NCBI GenBank assembly: GCA_949987565.1 | Contig: OX465121.1 | Span: 4,656,956 to 4,720,955 of the forward strand | Length of the DNA: 64,000 nucleotides | Direction of reading: 5' to 3' | Origin: Luidia sarsii | Lineage: Eukaryota > Echinodermata > Asteroidea > Paxillosida > Luidiidae | Part shown: in pieces, positions 44,945 through 55,259 of the stretch | Layout of the letters: each line of letters opens with the position of its first letter | How positions within the stretch are numbered: position 1 is the stretch's first letter | The notes under the pieces: generated by a model | Databases searched by the model: none | Told to the model about the DNA's origin: nothing | Seen by the model: only the letters and a program-made list of their open reading frames with translations | Program-made: the position numbers and the translations under genes

Positions 44945-45600
44945 CGACCCCCTTGTGTCAGTCTGTCTGTCTCCGAATCTCCTCTCTATCTTTATCTCCG
45001 CCTCTCTCTCCCCACCCCTCTGATATCTCCCTCCCCCTCTCTCTCTATATATCTCCTTATCTCTCCCCTTCTTTCTCTCAGCTTTCACCTCTCCCCTCTA
45101 GCCCCCCTCTTTCTTTCCTCTCTCTCTTCAAGTTCTTTCGGTTTTCCCCTCTTTTCCCTCTCTCTGTCTATCTCTGTTTCTCCCACTCTCCTCTCTCTCT
45201 TTTCACTTCTCTTTCTCCCTCCCCCACTTCACCCCTCTCTCTACCTCTTTTTCTCCCTCTCTCTCCCCCTCTTTCTTAAACCCTCGCTGTTTACTCTCTA
45301 TTTTTTCTCTCCCCTCTTTCCCCCTCTGTCTCTCCCCTCTCTCTGCTCTCCCACTAGACTATCCTCTCTCTTCACCCCTCTCTCTCCCTCCCTCTCTCTT
45401 CATCCCCCTTGACTCTACCTCTTTTCTCCCCTCTCCTTTCTCTCCCTATCCCCCTCCCCCTCTCTCTCTCTCTCTCTCTCTCCCTCTCTCTCCCCCTCCC
45501 CCTCTCTCTCTCTCTCTCTCTCCCTCTCTCTCTCCCTCCCCCCTCTCTCTCTCTCTCTCTCTATCTCACCCCCTCTCTCTCTCCCTCTCTCTCCATCTCT
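44945..45600. repeat. CT-rich low-complexity tract
   Basis: TCTCTC, CCCCTC and TTTCTC runs, open in several frames by composition only. Confidence 0.95.
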
Positions 45601-46002
45601 TTATTTCTGTGTGTGTTTGGAAAAGCAAGGCAAATTAAACGTAGGAGGAAAACTTTGGTAAAGATTTGATGAAGCTGCCTCGCTCGGTAATTGAAGACGA
45701 AGGTTCGGTCACGTCCAATATTATTTTGGAAATTATCGAAAACAACACGGCAAGCAATCAAGGAATTCATTACTGTTTTTAAGGAAATAAAGTAGGGTGG
45801 GGGCCATCCCGTGCAACGGAAAAATATACCGACCAACTGGCCATGTCTATTTTCCTGGCTATTTCCCCTTTACCAAATCATGAGAAACCCTAAACCCTAA
45901 AGGCCCTATACTTCGGAACGTTGGAAAAGGTGAAAAGATTACCGCAGTTTGTGTGTTAAACCATTAAACATCCCCAAAAAGCAATCCTGCGAAGGTTTTA
46001 GC

Positions 46003-46252
46003 TCAAAATCCGAGAAAGTACAAAATGCAAAAAAAAGGCCCCAGATTACGCACCGTTCTGTAGTGTAAAAATAGTTTATTACTCGCCAGTAATAATCTAT
46101 TTGTCGATGTTTGAGTGAAGATTTTTCGAGAAGTACAGCATCCCAGACCGTAAGATTTCAACATGAGGATTCTATCATGACCATCTACAAACTGTGTAAA
46201 TTAGAAGGAAATATGTGGCATCGATGTTTTCCGATCTTCCCAATTAATGTTG
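46003..46252. repeat. Dispersed repeat family E, copy 2
   Basis: Matches 17684-17915 in the same orientation, with about ten differences and an extra AAAAAAGGCCCCAGATTACG-like segment just before it. Confidence 0.85.
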
Positions 46253-46980
46253 TAAGTGAACTTTCAAGCCTACCTATTCAAGCACTGGCAATATCCCGAT
46301 ACCTAGCACCAAGTACCACAGTAAACGTCCACACGTACAGTGATGGTGATACGACGACCAAAAGTACCTGTACAGTAGTTTAACAATATGAAAAATAAAT
46401 CGCTCAGATTTTAGGACCAAGGCAAATTACGAACTTAGTATCAGACTTTTAAAAAAAGAGGGAACGCCTTTCGCAAAGTGCCCAATTTTCGGACAGTGAA
46501 CATTTGAGGAAAAACCTACTCATCATGGAGATTGTAATAGTATCAGACATTCCGTGAAATCTTAGCGCTCAGGAAAAATGTGTTGATTTCCAAAAGACAT
46601 CGTTGGAAGAAAGAGTTCCTTTTAGAAATACCGCCCTCTATGAATGAAAAACAGCATTGTGTTTAGTTTTTCCGCATGACGTGGTTGGCGGATTGAACCG
46701 AAACTTTGAACCGATTCGTTGAGTTTGACAAAGCATGGAAGCGAATCTTTGACCTTCGCAAATGATGTACACATGTACACTGCCTCGCATAACTTTCTAA
46801 TCAACCAGATATTTTTTTGTTTTAAACAGAGGAAAAAAACAAAATTAACAACAATTATTTTCATAAAGAAAAGACTCGGGAAAAAAATTGCGCAACAATA
46901 ATTTCCGGTGAAGGAAGTTTCTCAAGCAATTGAGAAAGAATTAACTGCACTCGAGCATGCGCAGTCGGACAGCTAGGACA

Positions 46981-47085
46981 GGCCGTGTCCGAAACGTGCG
47001 TCTAGAGCTAGGTCTAGGTCTTCCCCCATTGGAAATACACGGAGATGCGAAGACAATAGCCCTAGCCGTAGCCTTTGCTTAGGAC
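46981..47085. mobile_element. MITE family B, 3'-truncated copy
   Basis: Left terminal repeat GGCCGTGTCCGAAACGTGCG and interior (TCTAGAGCTAGGTCTAGGTC, GGAAATACACGGAGATGCGA) are present; the right terminal repeat is missing. It ends about 35 bp before the receptor gene 1 promoter elements. Confidence 0.8.
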
Positions 47086-47116
47086 GAGTCACGCGTGCCT
47101 GAGTTTCGAGTGTCAG

Positions 47117-47289
47117 CCAATCAGCTTGCTTCTTCGACGCCACGGTGGGCGCGTACTACGCACGCGTAGTACGCGCCCACCAATCAGAGCCATTCGATGT
47201 GGGCGGTGCACGCCTAAGCGCTTAGCGTCTATAAGAATCAATGATAGATATTTGTGGGCGGTTACCTCTGTCAAGACATCGTATAAAAG
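47117..47289 (+). promoter_or_regulatory. Promoter of receptor gene 1: twin CCAAT boxes, palindrome, TATA box
   Basis: CCAAT (47117-47121) and CCAAT (47180-47184), both followed by CAG, bracket a 36-bp palindrome (47145-47180; 17-bp perfect arms GTGGGCGCGTACTACGC, 2-bp centre). TATAAAAG lies at 47282-47289; TCTATAAGAATC at about 47229 is a weaker alternative. A start near 47312 would leave a leader of about 155 nt before the ATG at 47468. Confidence 0.7.
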
Positions 47290-47467
47290 GACAAGAAGAG
47301 CCGCAGGCGGCCGTCATCTCGGATAGGAGCCGGGCCAGCGATCTTTCCCTTCCATCTACTGCACTCGGAGATCGCCTTTTCTGTCTATCCGGTGACCGAG
47401 ACCACCCCGGCGGCCAGTTTCCGATCCGTGGTGGTCAGTGTGCGAGGAAGGCTCGACGAGCGGCGTG

Positions 47468-50400
47468 ATGGCGCTTCGTCGTGTGCTCCACGTGGTCCTC
47501 GGCATCGCAGCTATGGTGTGCCGCCCTCTGGAGGCAGGTAAGGGAGACGATTATAAGACCCCTGCACGGGAGATATATAACAGGACCGACATAATTTTAT
47601 GACGTTTAACCACCGTCGTTGAGCCATGCTGGTAATTGTGTGGGGACTATAAAAGGACGTGTTTTGTAAACCAGCGTAGGTTAGGCTTAGGGCGCTACGG
47701 TTAGGGTTATGGTTACGGTTACAGTTAGAGTTCGGGTTGGGTTAGCGTAAACGGGCAAGACTGACAAGACCATTTAATGCACTGTGGGCGCCAAACATAA
47801 AATTCAAAGTGTCTCGATTTTTAAGGACTCAGACTCGGCCCGGACAGTCAGGACTTGGTTATCCCCCCAAAAAACTCTCCCAATTTTACCTCATTCTACC
47901 GCAATTTTATTTAATGAAGATAGTCTAAAACACAACGTAACTACATAGGACTAAAAGCGCACGCGTATAGCGGTAACGTACAACCCTCAGAATTCGACAG
48001 GACACACGCCATGTGTTCTATAATGCGTTGCGCAAGGAAGAAATGCAGGGTGCATGGCCACATTTTCACATTTTAATTAGTTTCTCTAAGAATGATACAG
48101 AAGCATGATCTCAATTCAACATCAATTCCTGAGCACGGTTCATCAAGAAATGCAAGCCACAGTCTGACAGTTTTAAATTGTATATGCAATTGTAATGACC
48201 TCCACATACTAGTTAACGTGTAAGACCAGATAGGTAGGCCTATGTCCCATACGGACAAATTAGGTAACAAAAGAGTACTGGTACGTTAGCCCAGAGGTCT
48301 CAGGTTCAAGTCCCGGTCCAGTCAAAGTTTTCTTTGCCAATTTTTATAATTGTTCAAAAGTTCCCAGTCAGTTTTTTTCCCTTGGTTTGTTTAAAACGTG
48401 CGCAAGACAACGGGGACAAGTCACGAGTCAAGAATCCACTTTTTTGAGCGGTCACGATGAATGCAGTCAAATGAGATTTGAAGGTTCCCATGGTGAGGAT
48501 AGCAGAAGGAGTAGATTTGCGGTGACACCGTGTAAAATGTCTCTTTTGTGAGTAAGTGTGGTTCTCAAAATGGTGCCACGAGTAAATAATAGAGGGGGGA
48601 CTCCGAGGCACCCCAAGGCAGATAGAGTTATACCTGTTTGCTGGTATCTTTTGGCAGGAACTGGAAGCTGGACCACCCAGGAAGCAACTGTTCCGACTAC
48701 CATGGGACCGCCCTTGAAGCCAATCTGCGATGAGTGGGTGACGCCCAGGCACACATGCGCCTACGGGTGCGACAAGCTTACCTGGCAGAAGACCCAGTAC
48801 TGCCAGTGCGACCCGCTCTGCACGGCCTACGGCGACTGCTGCAACGACTACGAGCAGTACTGCGGCGCCGTAGCCGACCCCTCTGCCGACGAGTTCTCCC
48901 CCAGCGAGTTCCTCCGCTGCGTCGGCACGATCGACCTGGATCCCGAGACCTACAAGCCGCGCAGGGGACACCACCTGGTGGCCGTCTGCCCACCGCCGCC
49001 GGGCTGGTCCGGGGATGGGGCGATCCGTGAGCTGTGCCAGGGGCCGGCCGGATCGGACGGGCTGGCTGCCATTCCTGTCGAGGGCCCGGGCGGACGTCAC
49101 TACAAGAACGTCTACTGCGCGCTGTGCCACGGAGTGTCGTTCGGTGACGTCCTATTCTGGCCCTTGACGTTCGTGGAGAGGGAAGAAGGGGAGCTGGCGG
49201 GCCTGGAAGTCGGCCAGTTCATCCAGAACGCCAGGGAAGGAATACCCTACCTGAAGGAGGTGAACCCACCCGGTTTTATCGCCCACAACAACTACTCGGA
49301 GCATCTGGCGAACTCGTCCCTCCGTGCCTGCGTGCTGGTCGATCCGGTGACTTGCCCCCTCAGCTCTCCTGTCGACCAGTCCAACTGCGAACATTATTTC
49401 GCCCCCATGTCCGCCGGTGGCGTCACCTACAGGAATCCGGCGTGCTACCAATGCAACAACTCCATTCGAGTGTCGCCCTTTAATTTCGAAAATTATGTTT
49501 GTTCATCCCTGAACGAGATTTGGGAGTTCTTGCTCATGGGGGACCCACCGTCCCTGGCCACGCTCTTGATCTTCTCCGACCACACCGATGTCAACGGGGT
49601 GGGCCACTCCAGCGGCTCGGTGGACTACGCGTGCGCCTCCAACCAGATCTACGACCCGTTCCTCAACCTGTGCCGAGACCTGAGCTGCCCGGACGGCTTC
49701 GCCCTGGAAGACGGCGTGAGCTGCGCCAGGCTGCCCTCGACGGGCGCCTCCAACCAGTCGGCGGTGCGGGTCACCATCGGGCTGACCGTCGCCGGTGTCT
49801 GGCACGAGGGCTTCGGCAACGAGCAGGGCGCCGGGGTCATGTGGGGAACGGTCGCGAGCCAAGCCGTCGAGGACTTCGTGGCGTCAGCTTCTCTCTGCAT
49901 CAGCGAAGGTGGTGAGGAGGCGGACAATGGCGGGCAGTCGGATGAAGGGATGAAGAACTGCGAGGATGCCAACCTAACCTGGGCATGCCAGATGGGAGGA
50001 GCGGACTGGAATCCCGACGGAGACGACTGCGGGACGGGCGCCGTGTTCACGTGCAGCGTGAACGCGTCCTTCGACGGCGGCGTGCTTCCCTCCGTGGACG
50101 CCGTCCTCGAGGAGAGCAGGCAGCTGGTCGGCAAGTGCTTCCGGGGCACCGGGTGGAGCCACACGATCCGCCCGGAGCGTCTCAGCATCGTGGCCTCCTG
50201 TGACGGTGACGACGCGCGGTCGAACCGAAGCGCAGACGGCGGACGACTCACGGCAGCCTCGACTTCTCGCGTCGACTACACCTACGACGAGGGCGCCGGC
50301 GACTTCCGCATCTCCCAGAACGGTTCTTGCATGACGCTGGACTGTCCCGTCTTCACGCTGACCAAAGACCAGTACGTCATCACGGGCGCACGGAATGATT

Positions 50401-52064
50401 CCATCCGGCTGACGCAGTACGACCGCGTCCTCCAGCTCGGCGAGTACCTGTCGGCTGACAACGGCGACGTGCGGGTGTGCAGTTTCTTCGACGACGTCAC
50501 GTCGGTGGCCGGGGACCTGTGGGACGGCGCCCACTTCATTCTGACGGTGTCTGGGAGTAGTCTGTCCCTCCTCGGCGTGGTGGTTACCATTGCTACCTAC
50601 GTCGCGTTCCCGTCTCTCCGGCGGAACGCGGCCGGCAAGTCCCTCGTGTGTCTCGTGGGCACGCTCTTCTTTGCTCAGATGACGATGCTCATAGGTAGGT
50701 GGACGATCTTTGCCTTTTAAGAAATGGTCCGAGAATGTGCACCTTTGACTGTGTTGATGTATACTGCGATGTTGATTTTAAATCTCCGTCATGCTGGTTA
50801 TCCAAAGGCGGTGTGTGGAACTCAGCGCCAGCTGTTCAACCACTGAAGTGAAATATGACAAACTGCAGTTGGTTCGACTTCGTCCAGGTCTTTTTTTAAG
50901 GGTCGAGTAGAATTTGGGGAAATTAGACGAATTTGGCCGTTCTTGATGGTTGAAACGGACGCTTTGACAGACGGCAGGCTTCAAGTGATTTTTTTCTTGC
51001 CACTATTTGACGAGACATTCCTCCTCAGTTCTAGGTATGAGAACACAGCAAGTGGTGACGGCATGAGTCCGCAGTACTTCAATGGATACCCTTTGAAGCA
51101 TTCTCTATGATGAGACGGTTTGCTATCTTTGGTTAAGGCTCCTTGGTCAATGATGATGACAGTTTTGATAACAATTGCTGCATGATATTTTTTTTACTCG
51201 ATTCAGGTTTGGAGAGAACGGAAATCTTCGCTCTGTGCGTCACCTTTGCGACCAGCTCCCATTACTTCTGGCTTTCTGCGTTCTTCTGGATGAACACCCT
51301 GGCCATTGACATCTACCGTACCTTCGGCATTGGCACCAAAATCAACGACCCCAACACCAGGTCAGTCCGCTACTACGCCCTCTACGGCCTGGGAGCGCCA
51401 GCACTCATCGTCGGAACGTGCTTGTTCCTGAGCCTCTGCGACTGCGTGGACTTTGACGTCCACTACGCCTCTGACCGTGCGTGCTGGATCGGTGGCGGGA
51501 TGACCAACCTGGTGACCTTCGGCGTTCCCGTTATTGCGGTCCTCTGCGCTAATGCTATCCTGTTCTCACTGACCGTCGCCGGTGTGATGAAGACGAGAAG
51601 GGCGTCGGAGAAGATGAACGTCACCCAGGGCCAAGGTGATGCTGCCGCTAAGAGTCGCAGAGACCTCATCCTCTATCTCAAGGTGAGCAAGATAAACTCA
51701 GCATGTCCGTAATTTGCACAAATCGTAGCCAGTTTTCCTCAACAACGCTTCAAGCAAGTCTTTTCACAACAAGTTTCAATGAATCCCGTGTATTTCATGT
51801 TTGGTTTCTCCTATTCAGCTGACCGCCATCATGGGTTTCACCTGGATCTTCGGCTTCGTAGCCTCCTTCTCGGGCATCCAGTTCTTCTGGTATCCCTTCA
51901 TCGTTCTCAACTCCCTCCAGGGGGCGCTCGTCTGTCTGGCCTTCGTCTGCAACGATCGGGTGATGACCATGTGGAAGAAAAAGCTGATGGGAGGGGACCA
52001 GTCAACCAGCTCTACCTTCTCAAGCACACAGCGCACCAACGTACCAGAGAGCACTAACGGCTGA
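47468..52064 (+). CDS. SMB-domain Methuselah-like receptor, gene 1
   Basis: Exons 47468-47537, 48658-50694, 51207-51682, 51819-52064 (2829 nt, 942 aa). Exon 1 is a signal peptide (MALRRVLHVVLGIAAMVCRP). A somatomedin-B domain follows at residues about 57-92 with all eight cysteines (TCAYGC, YCQCDPLC, GDCC, YEQYC). A large cysteine-rich ectodomain of unknown fold runs to about residue 650, with several N-x-S/T sites. A seven-helix bundle follows: helix 1 in ILTVSGSSLSLLGVVVTIAT, helices 3-5 in exon 3 (FFWMNTLAIDIYRTFG), helices 6-7 in exon 4 (MGFTWIFGFVASFSGIQFFW). The helix pattern is class B (secretin/Methuselah-like). I see no GPS autoproteolysis motif before helix 1, unlike adhesion receptors. 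Ligand unknown. Confidence 0.92.
48288..48440 (+). mobile_element. SINE fragment in receptor gene 1 intron 1
   Basis: GTCTCAGGTTCAAGTCCCGG (B box) and TCCAGTCAAAGTTTTCTTTG with the tail AAAAGTTCCCAGTCAGTTTT. The A-box part is lost. Confidence 0.75.
48475..48580. repeat. Family D fragment in receptor gene 1 intron 1
   Basis: GGTTCCCATGGTGAGG, TTTGCGGTGACACCGTGTAA and TCTCTTTTGTGAGTAAGTGTGG match the modules of the family D copies. Confidence 0.65.
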
Positions 52065-52286
52065 GATGGGGGTCACATACATGTAGAAATGGATGTCACA
52101 GAACAGAAAGTTTCCCATACTCTTATCCAAGCTGACACATCTCAACACAAGCTGAGCTATCTCAAACTCTTGGTGGCAGCAGACAGCATTGAATACTCAC
52201 TATTTGCTGGATGTAATACCGGGTAACCCTTTACGTCCAATAGGCAACAAGCACAAAATATCATAAGATCCAACTGACGCGGTATA

Positions 52287-52915
52287 CATTTTGATCACTT
52301 CAATGATAATGTTAACACGTGGTATATATTTCATCACTTCAATGATAATGTTAACACGTGGTATATATTTCATCACTTCAATGATAATGTTAACACTCGG
52401 TAATATGTTGATCACTTCAATGATAATGTTAACACGTGGTATATATTTTGATCACTTCAATGGTAATGTTAACACGCGGTATATATTTTGATCACTTCAA
52501 TGATAATGTTAACACGTGGTATATATTTTGATCACTTCAGTGATAATGTTAACACGCGGTATATATTTCATCACTTCAATGATAATGTTAACACGTGGTA
52601 TATACTATTTTGATCACTTCAATGATAATGTTAACACGCGATATATATTTTGATCACTTCAGTGATAATGTTAACACGCGATATATATTTTGATACTTCA
52701 GTGATAGTGTTAACACGCGATATTTATTTTGATCACTTCAATGATAATGTTAACACGCGTTACATATTTTGATCACTTCAGTGATAGTGTTAACACGTGG
52801 TATATATTTTAATCACTTCAGTGATAGTGTTAACACGTGGTATATATTTTAATCACTTCAGTTATAGTGTTAACACGTGGTATATATTTTAATCACTTCA
52901 GTGATAGTGTTAACA
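52287..52915. repeat. 40-bp minisatellite between receptor genes 1 and 2
   Basis: About 16 copies of GATCACTTCAATGATAATGT + TAACACGTGGTATATATTTT. Most copies contain GTTAAC next to CACGTG or CACGCG. An AATAAA at about 53527 is the first polyadenylation hexamer after gene 1, so the array may be in its 3' UTR. Confidence 0.95.
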
Positions 52916-55160
52916 CCTTGAAAACCAATATTTGTGTAAATTTTGACGATATTTCACCAATGGAATAGTTGCATGTTCTGACTTATAATTATATGGTAGT
53001 ACAGTATAGCTGTTTGCTGCACGTTTTCTAATTTCGTACAAATGAATATAATATTATTAGTATAGCGTAATCGTTTGTGCGATGAACAAACATAATTACA
53101 AAGACAATTGGTGAAGGTAATCTAACTTTATTTATGATTTTAAAATCACAGATACAAATCAAATCATTGCAAATTAGTTCATAATATACGAAAAATTAAA
53201 CACGTGTTTTTCTGATTATAAGCGATACAATAATGTGTCCTGTCAGTACTGTATACAGCATAGACAACAAACGATGCATGCTTTACCAATGTGGGGAATA
53301 TTGCAATCAATATAAGTGGTGTGTTGAGATTATCAAGATAACGGAGTGCATTTCTGATGTTAATTATACGACACTTTGATTGTAAATTTGAGGTTAGTAG
53401 ATCTTTCTTCAATTTAGTTCATATACTGTTATCCCTATAATGATCGCGCTATAGCACTCGAAAAACAGGAAATTATACATATCTTTGTGCGTTCTCTATT
53501 GAAATTTTAAATAAGAGTTTAGTGCAAATAAATTGAATTGAATTGAATTGAATTTAATTTAATTTAAGGTGATATACAAAAATGTTGCAAACTGCTTACT
53601 GACTAAAATTACCAAAATGTAAAACTTAAAATTTAGTGGGCCTGACGTTTCGATCTTAGCAGGACCTTTCTCAAAGGCAGAGGGAATTTAATTTAATTTA
53701 ATTGAAACCACATTGAACTAGAGAACGGATAAAATGCTCATTCAATTCATACATCTACAGTTGACTGTCGTCGAAAGTATCATTTAATGTAAGTTTGATG
53801 AATTCAATTTGGATCACAGAAAAAAAGGCACATTGCGTGCGTATACTTAAGCATTGAGGAGAATTGCAAGTGAGATACTTTTCAAATAATGGATATTACA
53901 CATTTAAATCTGTATACGTGTTGTGGATTTTATTCAGCACAAATTTATCAGCCATTAAATGGGATTCACAGTGTAACAATCTATGTCCTCCAATGGTTTG
54001 TTTACTATTGAGTTGTTTGAGATGACGGTAGCTAGTCAATGGTCGGTGACCCAATAATATCTTCAGTATACATGTAAATACCACCAGTTTCAAACTTAAC
54101 AAATAGTATTATTCCTAATCGTGCACGCGAAGAATGATTCGTGCAAAGAATGGTTTGCGTACAGAACACAAAGAATGATAATTCAAAACAGCACTCTGTG
54201 ATTCGTCCTATTATCTATGGTGCTTTTACCACCAAAAGTGCACGAAATCAAAGCTCATAAGTTAGAGAGCCTGCAACTGATTTCACGAAACTTCAGATGT
54301 TCCGTACGCAACATTTTGTTGCGTAATTTGTGCAACATTTTGCTGCCTTCGCTAAATACTGCAGAAAAGAGCCATTGAGGCGCAAGACTTACGCAACATT
54401 TGACATTGCGTAACTTACGCAAATGTTCTTGAAACAAATTTTCTTGCTGACATTTAGATCCTAGCAGGCCCTTTCTCAAAGACAAAGGCCTTTGGCAAAA
54501 GGAGTGAAGTATTAGATACAAGAAAAGATAGATAATAGAGGCAAAGAGAGTAAAGTTATAATATTAAGAATAAAGAAAACAAAGAGGCAATGCGCAAACC
54601 TGCTCTCTTTCAAGATGGGTCGATTTTATGAGGGAAAAATATGGCTGGAAACAGTCGTCGGGTTACTGGCATGCAATAGTCGTCAAGTACATAGACCCGT
54701 AGAGTCTGGGAAACTTCCACACGGCAACGTAAACATGCAGGCCACGCTGAGGCTAAAACCTCTCAAAAGGGCAAAAGGTGTTGGAAGCACACTAGCACAG
54801 ACATCTACAGTGTCAGCACATTTGAGAAAGATTTCAGGATGAAAGCGGCATCACTCACGTGTGAGAACAATCAACGGCAGTTGGAGAGCGGAAAAAATTC
54901 GGCACGATCACGTACGCACCCACGGCAAAGTGCAGCACGTAACACTTACACCCGGGCCTCTTAAATGACCACTACGATTTATACTTTGAGACACGATTAA
55001 TTATGTGATTATTATTGCCACTATTTTGAAAACCTGACAAAAAATATTACGTGTGTGACATTAATATTGATAAAGTGGGAACTGAAGAGAGAATCATTAT
55101 ACAGTGGTTTGTAAGAGGAAAATGAAAAACAAACACATGACAGAGGCTGGAATGTGTGGC
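52916..55160. other. Intergenic region between convergent receptor genes 1 and 2
   Basis: AT-rich, no supported gene. It holds GAATT/AATTTAATTT simple repeats (53530-53570, 53683-53705), a family A element (about 53576-53690), and at about 54240-54500 a decayed family A sequence around a GCAACATTTTGTTGCGTAA-type short inverted repeat. Confidence 0.6.
53576..53690. mobile_element. Family A element, single arm
   Basis: GATATACAAAAATGTTGCAA, ACTGCTTACTGACTAAAATT, then AGTGGGCCTGACGTTTCGAT and CTTAGCAGGACCTTTCTCAA, almost identical to the left half of 29518-29622. Confidence 0.85.
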
Positions 55161-55163
55161 GGG

Positions 55164-55259
55164 TAGACTTGTTCAAGTCCGATCGTCACACATACATTTA
55201 TTCCTGGTTATCTAGACTTGTTCAAGTCCGATCGTCACACATACATTTTATTCCTGGTT
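55164..55259. repeat. 49-bp tandem duplication across the stop of receptor gene 2
   Basis: TAGACTTGTTCAAGTCCGAT ... ATTCCTGGTT occurs at 55164-55211 and again at 55213-55259. The second copy contains the stop codon of gene 2 (55248-55250). Confidence 0.95.

Larger units (their letters stand above)
44416..47080. other. Gene-poor region between the 43.7-kb exon and receptor gene 1
   Basis: It contains a CT-rich tract (44945-45600), a second copy of repeat family E (about 46003-46252), and a partial family B element (46981-47085). I find no splice-supported exon. AAACCCTAAACCCTAAAGG near 45890 is only two repeat units. Confidence 0.6.

Noticed and set aside
45880..45905. Plant-type telomere repeat CCCTAAA
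   Set aside because: Only two units; expected by chance in this sequence.
48354..49130. 258-codon minus-strand frame opposite receptor gene 1
   Set aside because: It is a GC-rich antisense shadow of the exon with the SMB domain; no homology and no splice context.
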